A model generated the notes under the pieces. The model had not been told where the DNA came from and made no database searches. It saw nothing but the letters and a program-made list of their open reading frames with translations. A program made the translations under genes and the position numbers. A DNA stretch of 64,000 nt from Buchnera aphidicola (Nurudea shiraii) (GTDB taxonomy: Bacteria > Pseudomonadota > Gammaproteobacteria > Enterobacterales > Enterobacteriaceae), in assembly GCA_039829955.1 (NCBI GenBank), contig CP140035.1, positions 62,001 to 126,000 of the forward strand, given 5' to 3'. Positions 8,606 through 17,922 of the stretch are shown one piece after another; the first letter of the stretch is position 1, and each line of letters starts with the position of its first letter.

Positions 8606-10276
8606 ATGAATGTTGATTTGAAAAATAGTTCGAATTTACAGAATAAAAATAAAAAAAGTCATCTTTTATCTTATTTTACATCTAATCTTCGTATTGTTAT
8701 TATAATTTTTTCAATATCTTTAATAATACTATTATATGTATTTTTTTTTAAATCTTCTAATTATCATGCTCTTTACAATAATTTATCTAAAGAGGACGAA
8801 CGATTAATTATTTCTCAATTAAAAATAATGCATGTTCCTTTTAAATTTGACAATGATCATAGTATTCTTATGGTTCCAGAAGAAAAATTACAAGAAGTTA
8901 GAGTGAATTTATCTGAACAAGGACTTCCAAAAAGCAATAGTATTGGATTTGAACTATTAGATCAAGAAAAATTTGGAATTAGTCAATTTAATGAGCAAAT
9001 AAACTATCAGAGAGCATTAGAAGGAGAGTTGGCTAGAAGTATACAAAAATTAAATAATATTAAAACAGCAAGAGTACATATAGCTTTTCCTAAACCTTCT
9101 TTGTTTGTACAGGATAAGAAGTTTCCTTCGGCTTCTATCATTATAGAGGTAAAACAAGATTCAGATATTGAAGTGGATCAAATAAATGCTATTTTGCATA
9201 TGGTATCTTCAAGTATATCTGGATTGTCAATTGAAAATATTTCTATTATTGATCAAAAAGGGAAATTATTAAATAGTAGTGATTCGTTAAATAGTAATGT
9301 TGATAATACGAAGCTAAAATATTATGATTTAATTGAAGAACATTATAAACAGAGAATTGAAAACATTTTAATACCTTTATTAGGTTTAAATAATGTACAT
9401 GCTCAAGTTACTGCACAAATTAATTTTGATAAGAAAGAAAGTACAGAAGAAAAATATAAACCAAATTATGCTAATGATAGCAAGTCTATTCGGTCTCATC
9501 AGAGTACTAAAAATATAGAATTAAATGAGAAATATACAGATAATTCTATTTCTCCTAATTCTTTTTCTGGAAAGTTAAAGATTCTATCGGAGAAATTGTC
9601 GTCTGATTCTTATAATTCAGATAATTTTTCTTCTAAATCTTCAACACTGAAGAATGAATCTAGTAAAAATGTTAATAATTCATTAACATTACCAAAATCA
9701 AGTACTAATCAAGACTATATTGTTAATTATGAATTAGATCGTACTATTACACGCACAAAATTACAAATGGGAGATATAAAAAGATTGTCAGTTGCTGTAG
9801 TAATAAATTATGTTCGTAATAAGAATGGAGATTGGGTATCTCTAAGTTCGAATCAGATAAAAAAAATAGAAAATTTAATTCAAGCAGCGATTGGATTTTC
9901 TTCAAAACGAGGAGACTTTATTTCTATAGATAGTGCGCTATTTGTGAAACCATCTATTTATGTTCATGAAGATGTTTCTTTTTGGAAACATTCTTTATTG
10001 TTAAATAATACATTGGAATACGGACTGATATTAGTTTTTTTAATAATGTTGTTATTATTATATAAAATATTTTTTTCCAAAAAGAATTTTCAAAAGAACA
10101 ATTTACATAATGCTCATGATAAGAATGTATTCAATAATGATAAGAAAAAATTTGATATAGAACAAGATAGTTTTAAAAAAATATTAATGGAGAAAGGGTT
10201 CGGAGATATTTCTACAAGAGATACACATGCTATAGCTATGATTATTAAAAAGTGGATGAGTGGTGATAAAAAATGA
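8606..10276 (+). CDS. fliF: Flagellar MS-ring protein FliF
   Basis: 556 residues (E. coli 552). It forms the inner-membrane MS ring on which the basal body and export gate assemble. One membrane helix lies near residues 30-50 and another near 475-495. The ring-building motif region includes LSKEDERLIISQLK, INYQRALEGELARSI and ARVHIAFPKPSLFVQD. The C-terminal cytoplasmic tail (RDTHAIAMIIKKWMSGDKK) is the FliG-binding end. AAGGAA precedes the ATG. Its stop overlaps the fliG start (ATGA), so the two are probably translationally coupled. Confidence 0.95.
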   Translation: MNVDLKNSSNLQNKNKKSHLLSYFTSNLRIVIIIFSISLIILLYVFFFKSSNYHALYNNLSKEDERLIISQLKIMHVPFKFDNDHSILMVPEEKLQEVRVNLSEQGLPKSNSIGFELLDQEKFGISQFNEQINYQRALEGELARSIQKLNNIKTARVHIAFPKPSLFVQDKKFPSASIIIEVKQDSDIEVDQINAILHMVSSSISGLSIENISIIDQKGKLLNSSDSLNSNVDNTKLKYYDLIEEHYKQRIENILIPLLGLNNVHAQVTAQINFDKKESTEEKYKPNYANDSKSIRSHQSTKNIELNEKYTDNSISPNSFSGKLKILSEKLSSDSYNSDNFSSKSSTLKNESSKNVNNSLTLPKSSTNQDYIVNYELDRTITRTKLQMGDIKRLSVAVVINYVRNKNGDWVSLSSNQIKKIENLIQAAIGFSSKRGDFISIDSALFVKPSIYVHEDVSFWKHSLLLNNTLEYGLILVFLIMLLLLYKIFFSKKNFQKNNLHNAHDKNVFNNDKKKFDIEQDSFKKILMEKGFGDISTRDTHAIAMIIKKWMSGDKK

Positions 10277-11226
10277 TGATTTTAAATGGTATTGAAAAAA
10301 GTGCTATTTTGTTGATTTCTATTGGAATAAATCAGGCAGTTAAAATATTAAATCAGTTATCTCATTCAGAAGTTCAATCCCTTATTAAATGTATGTTTAA
10401 TTTGGGAAATGTTTCTTGTTTAGCTATTGATCAAGTGTTGTTTGAATTTAAAAAAAAATTTTCTTCTAATAATTCTACTACTTTAATAGATAAAAATTAT
10501 GTCGCTTCTTTATCTAAAAAGGTATTAGGAGACAAAAATACAACAATGTTATTTAACAAGATCAAAGATAACAAAGATATTGTTTATGGGATTAAGCAAT
10601 TAAATGCGATTGATTCTAAAGATATTTTTAAATTACTCAAAGATGAACATCCTCAGATCATTACCACAATATTAATATATTTAAATAGAAATAAATCATC
10701 AGAAGTTTTATCTTATCTAGAAAAGTCATTAAGTTTTAATATTATTTCTAGAATAGTTCAATTTTCTGGTTTAACTAGATCAGGAGAGCATGAATTGGTT
10801 AAAGTTATTAATTATTTGTTAAATAATTATCAAAAAGACATATATAATAAAAAAGGGACTGAAATAGTTGTAGAATTATTAAAATTAATGACATATGATC
10901 AAGAAAAACGTATTATTAGTGAAATCGAAAAGTATAATAAAAAATTATCAGATTTTATAAAGTCTAAAACTTTATCATTTGAAGACATTAAAAATTTTAA
11001 TGATTCTTGTATTCAACATTTAGTTAAACATGCTACTCTTGATGAATTGTTAATAGCTATGAGTACATCAAGTGAATTATTAAGAGAAAAAATTTTTAAA
11101 AATGTTTCTAAGAAAGATGCTGATTATTTACGTAATAATCTTGCTAAAAAAAATTCTATATTACTTAATGATGTTAAAAAAATTCAAAATAATCTATTAG
11201 ACATAATTAAAGGTTCTTTAAGATAA
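10273..11226 (+). CDS. fliG: Flagellar motor switch protein FliG
   Basis: 317 residues (E. coli 331). FliG forms the top of the C ring and meets the MS ring. The N-terminus GIEKSAILLISIGINQAVKIL matches the FliF-binding domain, the middle has DEHPQIITTILIYL (EHPQ motif), and the C-terminal domain keeps a charged helix (ELLIAMSTSSELLREKIFKNVSKKDAD in two parts). It contains an A9 run at 10450-10458 that is in frame, a useful control for the frameshifted neighbours. A second ATG follows at 10276. Confidence 0.94.
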   Translation: MMILNGIEKSAILLISIGINQAVKILNQLSHSEVQSLIKCMFNLGNVSCLAIDQVLFEFKKKFSSNNSTTLIDKNYVASLSKKVLGDKNTTMLFNKIKDNKDIVYGIKQLNAIDSKDIFKLLKDEHPQIITTILIYLNRNKSSEVLSYLEKSLSFNIISRIVQFSGLTRSGEHELVKVINYLLNNYQKDIYNKKGTEIVVELLKLMTYDQEKRIISEIEKYNKKLSDFIKSKTLSFEDIKNFNDSCIQHLVKHATLDELLIAMSTSSELLREKIFKNVSKKDADYLRNNLAKKNSILLNDVKKIQNNLLDIIKGSLR

Positions 11227-11245
11227 ATATGTATAAGAGGTATTT

Positions 11246-11937
11246 ATGTATCAAAAAATGTCAAAATCCACTTGGAAGAGATGGTATCCTAAAGAAGCTC
11301 AAAAAAAAGATAAAAAAATAATAGACGATATTTCAAATAAAGATGATAGGAAATATAATAAAAAAAAATTCAAGAAAAAAGAACTAATTTAATTACTGAT
11401 GTAAACAAAAAAAATAATTTTGAAATTAATAATATTGATTATGAAAATGGTTTTCAAAAAGGAGAAAAAGAAGGATTTTTAGCAGGATTTAATAAAGCGC
11501 TATTAGAGTTTAACAAAAAAAATAGTTTGTTATTGGATCAAATAAATAATCTTGTTTTAAGTTTTGATAAAGCATTAACAAAATTAGATGGTGTTATTTC
11601 TTCTAATTTAGCATTTTTAGTGATGAGTATTTCTAAAAAAATTATAGAAAGTACGTCATGTTATGATGATAAAAGTCTACTAAAAAAAATAAAAAAGTTA
11701 TTTAAAGATGAAAAAATTGTATTTAGCAAACCTAAATTATTTATTAATCCTTATGATAAAGAAATAGTTGAAGAATATTTTAAAACAATTTTTTTAAAGT
11801 ATGGGTGGACAATTTTTTATGATAAAAAAGTATCTAAAGGAGGTTTTATAATATATTCGAAAAATACTATATTGGATTCAACTATGTCAGGGCGTTGGAT
11901 CGAGTTGTGTAAATTGGTTTTTAAAAAGGAAGAATGA
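11246..11937 (+). CDS. fliH: Flagellar export regulator FliH, frameshifted at a poly(A) run
   Basis: FliH is the stator-like regulator of the FliI export ATPase. The frame opening at ATG 11246 begins MYQKMSKSTWKRWYPKEAQ and stops at 11390 after 48 residues. The adjacent frame continues through NGFQKGEKEGFLAGF, the Gly-x3-Gly repeats typical of FliH, to the stop at 11935-11937, overlapping fliI. The two frames meet at an A9 run (11360-11368). One extra A joins them into 230 residues (E. coli 228). Either the gene is rescued by polymerase slippage, or only a C-terminal piece is made from a TTG such as 11527. Confidence 0.88.
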
Positions 11938-13298
11938 TGAACTTACGATTAGAAAAATGGTTAGAAAAGACATTAATTTATGAAAAAAAAGCAACTCATC
12001 TTCCTAGTATAGTACAATATGGACGTTTAGTAGGATTCAATGGATCTATTTTAGAGGTCAGTGGTTTACAGTTATCTATTGGATCGATTTGTTATATAGA
12101 AGTAGATTTAGGAAGTCATGATATCGATGAAGTAGAAGCTGAAGTAGTCGGATTTAAAAATAACATATTGCTTTTAATGCCTTTAGAAAATATATCTAAT
12201 GTTATTTCGGGATCTAGAGTAAGACCAAAATTAATAAATGGTGTGAATTATATTGTTAATACATTACCGATATATCAAGGATTATTAGGAAGAGTATTGG
12301 ATAGTTTAGGAAGGCCATTAGATAATTTAGATATAATTAAAGAACATAAAAAAAGTTTATCGCATTCTATAGTAAATCCTTTACATAGGGCTCCTATTGT
12401 GGATGTTTTGGACACTGGAGTTCGTGCTATTAATGCATTATTAACTATTGGTAGAGGTCAAAGAATTGGATTGTTTTCTAGTTCTGGATTAGGAAAAAGT
12501 GTGCTTCTTGGTATGATGACGAAATACACTGAAGCTGACGTAGTTATATTAAGTTTAATAGGAGAACGTAGTCGAGAGGTAAAAGAATTTATTGAGAGTG
12601 TTCTTACTCGAGATGCGCTTAAAAAATCAGTTGTTGTTGCATCTTCTGCTGAATTTTCTCCTTTATTACAAGTCAAAGGAGCTAACTATGCTGTTCGTAT
12701 TTCAGAATATTTTCGAGACAAGAATTATCATGTTTTATTAATAATGGATTCTTTAACACGTTATGCTATGGCTTACAGAGAAATAGCATTATCTGTGGGA
12801 GAATTACCTGCTTCTAAGGGTTATCCTCCTTCTGTTTTTTCTAGGATGTCTTCTCTAATAGAAAGATCAGGAAATGGAAAAAAGAAAGGAGGATCTATTA
12901 CAGCTTTTTATACAGTTTTAACTGAAGAAGAAGAAAAATATGATCCTATTGCAGATTCAGCGCGATCTATTTTGGATGGGCACATTATATTATCTCGAGA
13001 ATATGCCGAATCTGGTCATTATCCTGCTATAAATATTGAAGCTTCTATTAGTCGAGTTATGTCTAACGTTGTGGATTCTGTTCATGATTCTAAAGCTCGT
13101 TATTTAAAAAAGTTATTATCATGTTATCAGCGCAATCGTGATTTAATTAGTGTAGGTGCTTATGTTTCAGGTACTAATTCTGAATTAGATATAGCTATAT
13201 CTCTATTACCTAAAATAGAAAAATTTTTACAACAAGGTATGCATGAAAAAAGTACTTTTTCTGAATCTAAAAAAGATTTGTATGCAATTTTTAGTTAA
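11934..13298 (+). CDS. fliI: Flagellum-specific export ATPase FliI
   Basis: 454 residues (E. coli 457). FliI powers or primes the flagellar type III export gate. The P-loop is SSSGLGKSVLLG near residue 185, Walker B VLLIMDSLTRYA, and the rotary-ATPase signatures GERSREVKEF and PASKGYPPSVFSRM are present. The catalytic region is intact, which argues that its partners FliH and FliJ are also still needed. It starts at ATGATG overlapping the fliH stop. Confidence 0.96.
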   Translation: MMNLRLEKWLEKTLIYEKKATHLPSIVQYGRLVGFNGSILEVSGLQLSIGSICYIEVDLGSHDIDEVEAEVVGFKNNILLLMPLENISNVISGSRVRPKLINGVNYIVNTLPIYQGLLGRVLDSLGRPLDNLDIIKEHKKSLSHSIVNPLHRAPIVDVLDTGVRAINALLTIGRGQRIGLFSSSGLGKSVLLGMMTKYTEADVVILSLIGERSREVKEFIESVLTRDALKKSVVVASSAEFSPLLQVKGANYAVRISEYFRDKNYHVLLIMDSLTRYAMAYREIALSVGELPASKGYPPSVFSRMSSLIERSGNGKKKGGSITAFYTVLTEEEEKYDPIADSARSILDGHIILSREYAESGHYPAINIEASISRVMSNVVDSVHDSKARYLKKLLSCYQRNRDLISVGAYVSGTNSELDIAISLLPKIEKFLQQGMHEKSTFSESKKDLYAIFS

Positions 13299-13315
13299 AT
13301 AAAGGATCTTAGAAT

Positions 13316-13758
13316 ATGTTCAAAAATAAAAAATTTGTTGATTTGTTAGAAAATATTGATAAAAAAAAAATTTACAATTATCGATGATTTTAGAAAAAAT
13401 CATTTTAAATAAAAAAAAAGTTCAGGAACAGATAGATTTATTACTAAAATACAAGGATGAATATTTTGTTAAATTAAATCTTAAGATGTGTTCTGGAATT
13501 TCCGGTTTTGAACTAAAAAATTATGATAATTTTATTAGTTCTTTGGTACATGGAATTAAGAATCAAAAAAAGATTATAGAAAGATATAAACAGCAATATA
13601 GTGAATATTTTAATTTATGGAGGAAAAATCAATGTAGATTAAAGATGTGGAATATAATGCACTTAAAAATTTTAAAACATAATTTAAAATTGATTCAATT
13701 AGATGAACAAATACAGCTTGATGAACATGTTCAAAAATCTTTTTTTAAGAAAAGGTAA
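13316..13758 (+). CDS. fliJ: Flagellar export protein FliJ, frameshifted at a poly(A) run
   Basis: FliJ is the coiled-coil stalk of the export ATPase. ATG 13316 opens MFKNKKFVDLLENIDKKK and stops at 13385 after 23 residues. The next frame carries the rest, including LLLKYKDEYFVKLNLKMCSG, which aligns well with E. coli FliJ (MLIDYQNEYRNNLNSDMSAG). The frames meet at an A10 run (13361-13370). One extra A gives 147 residues, exactly the E. coli length. An ATG at 13384 could start a 124-residue version lacking the first helix turn. Confidence 0.87.
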
Positions 13759-13770
13759 TTTATTACTATT

Positions 13771-14951
13771 ATGTTAAAAATTATAAGTATAGTTACAAAT
13801 ACTTTATTTTGTAAAAATAAAAGTTCTTTTTTTAGATTAGATTTAAAAAAAAAACTAATTTTTCTGAAAGATTCTTAAAAAAAAATATTGTTCTCGATAG
13901 GATAAATGTTTTAAAATATACATCGAGACACGAGAAAAAAGTTAAAGATTTTCTAGGTGTTTTTTTGAATGTTTATAAAATTAGAAAACGGAAAGACAAT
14001 TTCCAAAGTGACAATGTTTTATTATATGATTGTGTTTTTTATAAGGATTATTTTTGTTCTTTTAAAAGAATTATAAAAAATGATAATACAAAAAGTTTTT
14101 TTTCTGGTTTAAAAGCATACAATGATATAAAAAAACATGTTGGTAACTTGTTTAAAAAAGATGTAATAAAATTTAATAAAATAGCTGTTAATATATTAAA
14201 AAAATGTTCTAATCTTTTTCTGATGTCTAAAAATTTATATAGGTCCATAGTATATAGCTTTTTGAAAATAGCCACTTTTTCAAGCTATACTATTGATTGT
14301 TTAAAATCAAAAAATGATTTTAGTCAATTTTTATTGAATTTAAAACTTTCAAAACTTTTAAAAAATTTTTTTAAAAAAAAAATATGTTGTGATGAAGAAA
14401 CTGGTGATATATTTAACTTTTTTCCAAAAATATGTTGTTCTACATATCTAAAACAAAATATTCCTAAGCAAAATGAAAAATTTTTTTTATTTCATCATAA
14501 AGATGCAAATTTAATTCAAGATAGTTGGATATACAATATTCATAAAAAATTATTGACATTTTTTTTTAAAAGTAAAAAAATTATAGAGTTATTTTTTAAT
14601 TCACAGTATTTAGGATCATTATTTATACGATTAAAAGTAAAACGAAATCAATCAATTAAATTAGATTTAGTTTCTGATAATAAAATTTTAAAAAAAATGT
14701 TAGAATCTGATGTTTCTAACTTTAAAAATACTGTCTCTAAGTCCGGACTTAAGTTTAAAGATATTACTATTCAGACGAAAAATTTCAAAAAACATACTGT
14801 TTCAAAAAATAATTATGATTTTTATAATAGAGCTGTAAATCTTAATAATTTTTCTAAATTTAAACAACAAAATGATAATTTTTGTAGATTATTATTGTCA
14901 GAGTTTTGTTCTCCTATCATAAGTAAAGAAAGTATCGATATTTATATTTAA
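13771..14951 (+). CDS. fliK: Hook-length control protein FliK, frameshifted at a poly(A) run
   Basis: FliK measures hook length and switches export specificity. ATG 13771 begins MLKIISIVTNTLFCKNKSSF and stops at 13876. Adding one A in the A10 run at 13845-13854 joins it to the long downstream frame, for 393 residues in all (E. coli 375). The C-terminus (YLGSLFIRLKVKRNQSIK, then LKKMLESDVSNFKNTVSKSG) matches the FliK export-switch domain. The N-terminal two thirds is poorly conserved and Lys/Asn/Phe-rich. A second A10 run at 14373-14382 is in frame. A TTG at 13965 could give a shorter product. Confidence 0.82.
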
Positions 14952-15089
14952 TAAGAAATAATGTGTCGTATGTATTATAATATAATTTATGTGCTTTACT
15001 TATTGCAACAATTTATTGTTAGTTTAATTTGAATTAATTTTTTATATATTTTAATATAATTTGAGAGATATATTTATTTTTAGGGTGTT

Positions 15090-16037
15090 TTGATGATAAG
15101 TAATGTTATTTTAAAAACTAAAAAAAACGATATAGCCTATAATAATATAAATAAATTTTTTAAAGTTCATGTTTATGATTCTGGATTAGATTATTATACT
15201 ATGTATCAAATAAAAGAATCTTTAAAAGACATTTCTATTTTTTTTTCAAAACAAGTTCTTTTAGATTTTTTAGATATTTTAGATGTTAAATTTGATATTA
15301 AATTGTATAGCATTCAATTAAAAAAATATAATTGTGAACAAGATTATTTCAAAGATTCAACGTTGGTAAATATTGGTAATCTTTCTACTTTTTCAGAGAT
15401 AGGGATAATAGGATTTTCTGACAAGATCATAGAATCAATAATAGATGTTCTTTTTGGGGGTAAAAATATACTTCAAGATTGTAGTAATAATTCTTATACA
15501 TTAAAAAAGTATGATGTAAAAATTATAGAGAAGATTATAGACATAATTAAAAAATCATATTGTATGTCTTGGAAGAAAAAACATGGGATAGATATAGAAT
15601 TTTCTAATTTTCGTCTAGTAGAAAAAGCACATCTTGATAGTATTATTCCAAATAATAGCATTTTTCTATTTACTATTTTTAAAATAAAATGTGGAAATAA
15701 ATTAGGATTTTTAAATATTAGTTTGTCGTTTTCGTTTATTAAAAAATTTAAAAATGAATTGTTAGAAAAGCATAAAAATAAGATTTTTTTTGAAAAAAAG
15801 CATGTAGATAAAATTTCATTAAAAATGATATATAATTTAAAAATAAATTTAGATGTTAAGTTAGTTGGTCTTTCTCTTTTATTATCTAAAATTTCATTTT
15901 TAAAAATTGGTGATATTATTTTTATAAATACTCCAGAAAATGCTTTAGCATTTTCTAATAATATACCTGTAATATCAGGGAAATATAAAATGTATAAAAA
16001 TAAATACGTTTTTTTTGTTAAGAATTTTTTAATTTAA
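15090..16037 (+). CDS. fliM: Flagellar motor switch protein FliM
   Basis: 315 residues (E. coli 334). FliM links FliG to FliN in the C ring. The core shows STFSEIGIIGFSDKIIESII and the VLFGGKN motif, and the C-terminal SpoA domain ends the protein. The short N-terminal EIDxLL-type peptide that binds phospho-CheY in motile bacteria is not seen at the N-terminus (MMISNVILKTKKND), which fits the absence of chemotaxis genes. fliL, which precedes fliM in E. coli, is missing from the 138-base gap after fliK. Confidence 0.92.
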   Translation: MMISNVILKTKKNDIAYNNINKFFKVHVYDSGLDYYTMYQIKESLKDISIFFSKQVLLDFLDILDVKFDIKLYSIQLKKYNCEQDYFKDSTLVNIGNLSTFSEIGIIGFSDKIIESIIDVLFGGKNILQDCSNNSYTLKKYDVKIIEKIIDIIKKSYCMSWKKKHGIDIEFSNFRLVEKAHLDSIIPNNSIFLFTIFKIKCGNKLGFLNISLSFSFIKKFKNELLEKHKNKIFFEKKHVDKISLKMIYNLKINLDVKLVGLSLLLSKISFLKIGDIIFINTPENALAFSNNIPVISGKYKMYKNKYVFFVKNFLI

Positions 16038-16059
16038 GATTATTGTAGGAATATAACTT

Positions 16060-16454
16060 ATGAATAATAAAAAAAGTATAACTGGTACTAATAATGTAGA
16101 TAATGTGGACATGTTAGAAGACATACATTTGAGTAAAAAAAAAATATTAAAGATGAAAATAATACTATGAATTTAGAAAAACCTATACAAAATTCAAATA
16201 ATTTAAACTTTGTTATCGATATTCCAGTAGATGTTACTATTGAGTTAGGTAAGATAGAGGTATCAATTAAAGATCTTTTAAATTTAAGTAAAGGTTCTAT
16301 ATTATCTTTAAATAAATATTCAGGAGAACCGTTAAATATATTAGTAAACAAATTTATTATTGCTAAAGGAGAATTAGTTATTGTAGAAGAAAGATATGGA
16401 ATTCGTATTACTAGTATTGTTGATAATTCGCATGTTTTAGATATTACGAATTAA
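16060..16454 (+). CDS. fliN: Flagellar motor switch protein FliN, frameshifted at a poly(A) run
   Basis: FliN forms the base of the C ring. The start at 16060 gives MNNKKSITGTNNVDNVDMLE, then a stop at 16168. One extra A in the A10 run at 16135-16144 restores 131 residues (E. coli 137). The C-terminal SpoA domain (VDVTIELGKIEVSIKDLLNL and SGEPLNILVNKFIIAKGE) lies wholly downstream of the break. An ATG at 16167 could therefore start a 95-residue core protein without slippage, so this is the mildest of the six frameshifts. Confidence 0.9.
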
Positions 16455-16482
16455 TATATTAAAATATTGTGAGAAATTATTT

Positions 16483-16776
16483 ATGGAAAATATGTTTCAA
16501 TTTACTTTTAAGAATGCAATTTTTTCAAAAATGGGAGTTCTTTTTTTTAAAATAATTGTAATTTTATTAATATTAATTTGGATATTAAGAAAAATTGGTA
16601 TTGAAAAAAAAATTATAAATAATACATCTATAAAAATTTTAGAAAAAGTGTCAATTGGATCTGGAGAAAGCATCGTCATTGTTAATTTAAAAGAAATTAG
16701 ATTAGTAGTCGGTGTAACTTCAAAAAATATTTCTCTTTTGTATACGTTGCCTCCGGTAAAAAATGAGAAATATTAG
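16483..16776 (+). CDS. fliO: Flagellar export protein FliO
   Basis: 97 residues (E. coli 121). FliO helps assemble the FliP pore of the export gate. There is one membrane helix (VLFFKIIVILLILIWIL, about residues 19-35) followed by a small cytoplasmic domain with KILEKVSIGSGESIVIVNL, typical of FliO. It lies between fliN and fliP, as in E. coli; sequence conservation is low, so position is part of the evidence. Confidence 0.85.
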   Translation: MENMFQFTFKNAIFSKMGVLFFKIIVILLILIWILRKIGIEKKIINNTSIKILEKVSIGSGESIVIVNLKEIRLVVGVTSKNISLLYTLPPVKNEKY

Positions 16777-16833
16777 TAAAAATTAAAATATTCATGATTA
16801 ATGTGGAAATTTATTAAATATTGTGAGACAAAA

Positions 16834-17565
16834 ATGATTTTTCGAATGATATTATTGTTTTTATTATTGTTTTCTCCTGTAGAAAGTGCAAATATTTCTA
16901 ATTTTTCTATGCATTCTTTACAACATGAGGTAGAAAATTGGTCTCTTCCGTTACAAATGATGATTTTTTTAACATTGTTGACATTTATCACTCCTATTGT
17001 ATTGATGATGACTAGTTTTTCTAGAATCATTATTGTGTTTAGTTTACTACGAAATGCTTTGGGAACTCCATATTCTCCTCCTAATCAAATTTTACTAGGT
17101 TTATCTTTATTTTTAACTTTTTTTATTATGGCTCCAGTATTTGATAAAATTTACCAAGATGCTTATTTACCATTTAGTGAAGATAAGATTAGTATTAGTT
17201 CAGCTCTGTCAAAAGGTATTCAACCTCTTCATGAATTTATGATTAATCAGACTCGTACAAATGATTTGGCTTTTTTTTCAAAATTGGCTAATATTTCTAG
17301 CTTTTCAAGTAAAAGAGAAGTTCCAATGCGTGTTTTATTACCTTCTTTTGTTACTAGCGAATTAAAAACAGCTTTTCAAATTGGGTTTACTATTTTTATA
17401 CCGTTTTTAATAATTGATCTAGTAGTAGCTAGTGTTCTTATGGCTTTAGGGATGATGATGGTACCTCCTTCAACAATATCATTACCTTTTAAGTTAATGC
17501 TATTTGTGTTAGTAGATGGATGGAAATTATTAATTGCTTCTTTAACTCAAAGTTTTTTTCATTAA
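16834..17565 (+). CDS. fliP: Flagellar export gate protein FliP
   Basis: 243 residues from this ATG (E. coli 245). FliP forms the core pore of the type III export gate in the MS ring. A signal-peptide-like hydrophobic N-terminus (MIFRMILLFLLLFSPVESA) is followed by highly conserved membrane segments, including SFSRIIIVFSLLRNALGTP, TAFQIGFTIFIPFLIIDLVV and LPFKLMLFVLVDGWKLL. The frame extends upstream to an ATG at 16801; 16834 is preferred because it places the signal peptide at the terminus. This is one of the best conserved flagellar genes here. Confidence 0.95.
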   Translation: MIFRMILLFLLLFSPVESANISNFSMHSLQHEVENWSLPLQMMIFLTLLTFITPIVLMMTSFSRIIIVFSLLRNALGTPYSPPNQILLGLSLFLTFFIMAPVFDKIYQDAYLPFSEDKISISSALSKGIQPLHEFMINQTRTNDLAFFSKLANISSFSSKREVPMRVLLPSFVTSELKTAFQIGFTIFIPFLIIDLVVASVLMALGMMMVPPSTISLPFKLMLFVLVDGWKLLIASLTQSFFH

Positions 17566-17649
17566 ATTTAAATTTTAATAATTATATTTATAATATATAA
17601 AATAATTTTATATTTTTAAGATTTTATACATATTAAGTTAAGGAAATTT

Positions 17650-17919
17650 ATGACAGTAGAATCTGTAATGACTCTTTTTCAAGAAGCAATGAAAGTAGCT
17701 TTAATGCTTGCTTCTCCTTTATTGTTAACTGCATTATGTAGTGGTTTAATTATTAGTATCTTACAAGCTGCTACCCAAATAAATGAACAAACTTTATCAT
17801 TTATTCCTAAAATTATTACAGTTTTATTATCTATCACAATTTTTGGTCCATGGATGCTTGCTTTAATCATAGATTATACTCGATCTTTGTTCAATAATTT
17901 ATCTTTTATAACAAATTAA
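17650..17919 (+). CDS. fliQ: Flagellar export gate protein FliQ
   Basis: 89 residues, the E. coli length. FliQ is the small two-helix subunit of the export gate. MTVESVMTLFQEAMKVALML and ATQINEQTLSFIPKIITVLL are family hallmarks. AAGGAA precedes the ATG. It ends directly before fliR and is separated from fliP by 84 bases. Confidence 0.96.
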   Translation: MTVESVMTLFQEAMKVALMLASPLLLTALCSGLIISILQAATQINEQTLSFIPKIITVLLSITIFGPWMLALIIDYTRSLFNNLSFITN

Positions 17920-17922
17920 TTG

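Noticed and set aside
14373..14382. Second A10 run in fliK as another frameshift
   Set aside because: The frame is continuous across this run, so it is an in-frame run and serves as a control.
16773..17030. Open frame of 85 codons opposite fliP
   Set aside because: It lies antisense to the conserved fliP coding region and has no independent support.
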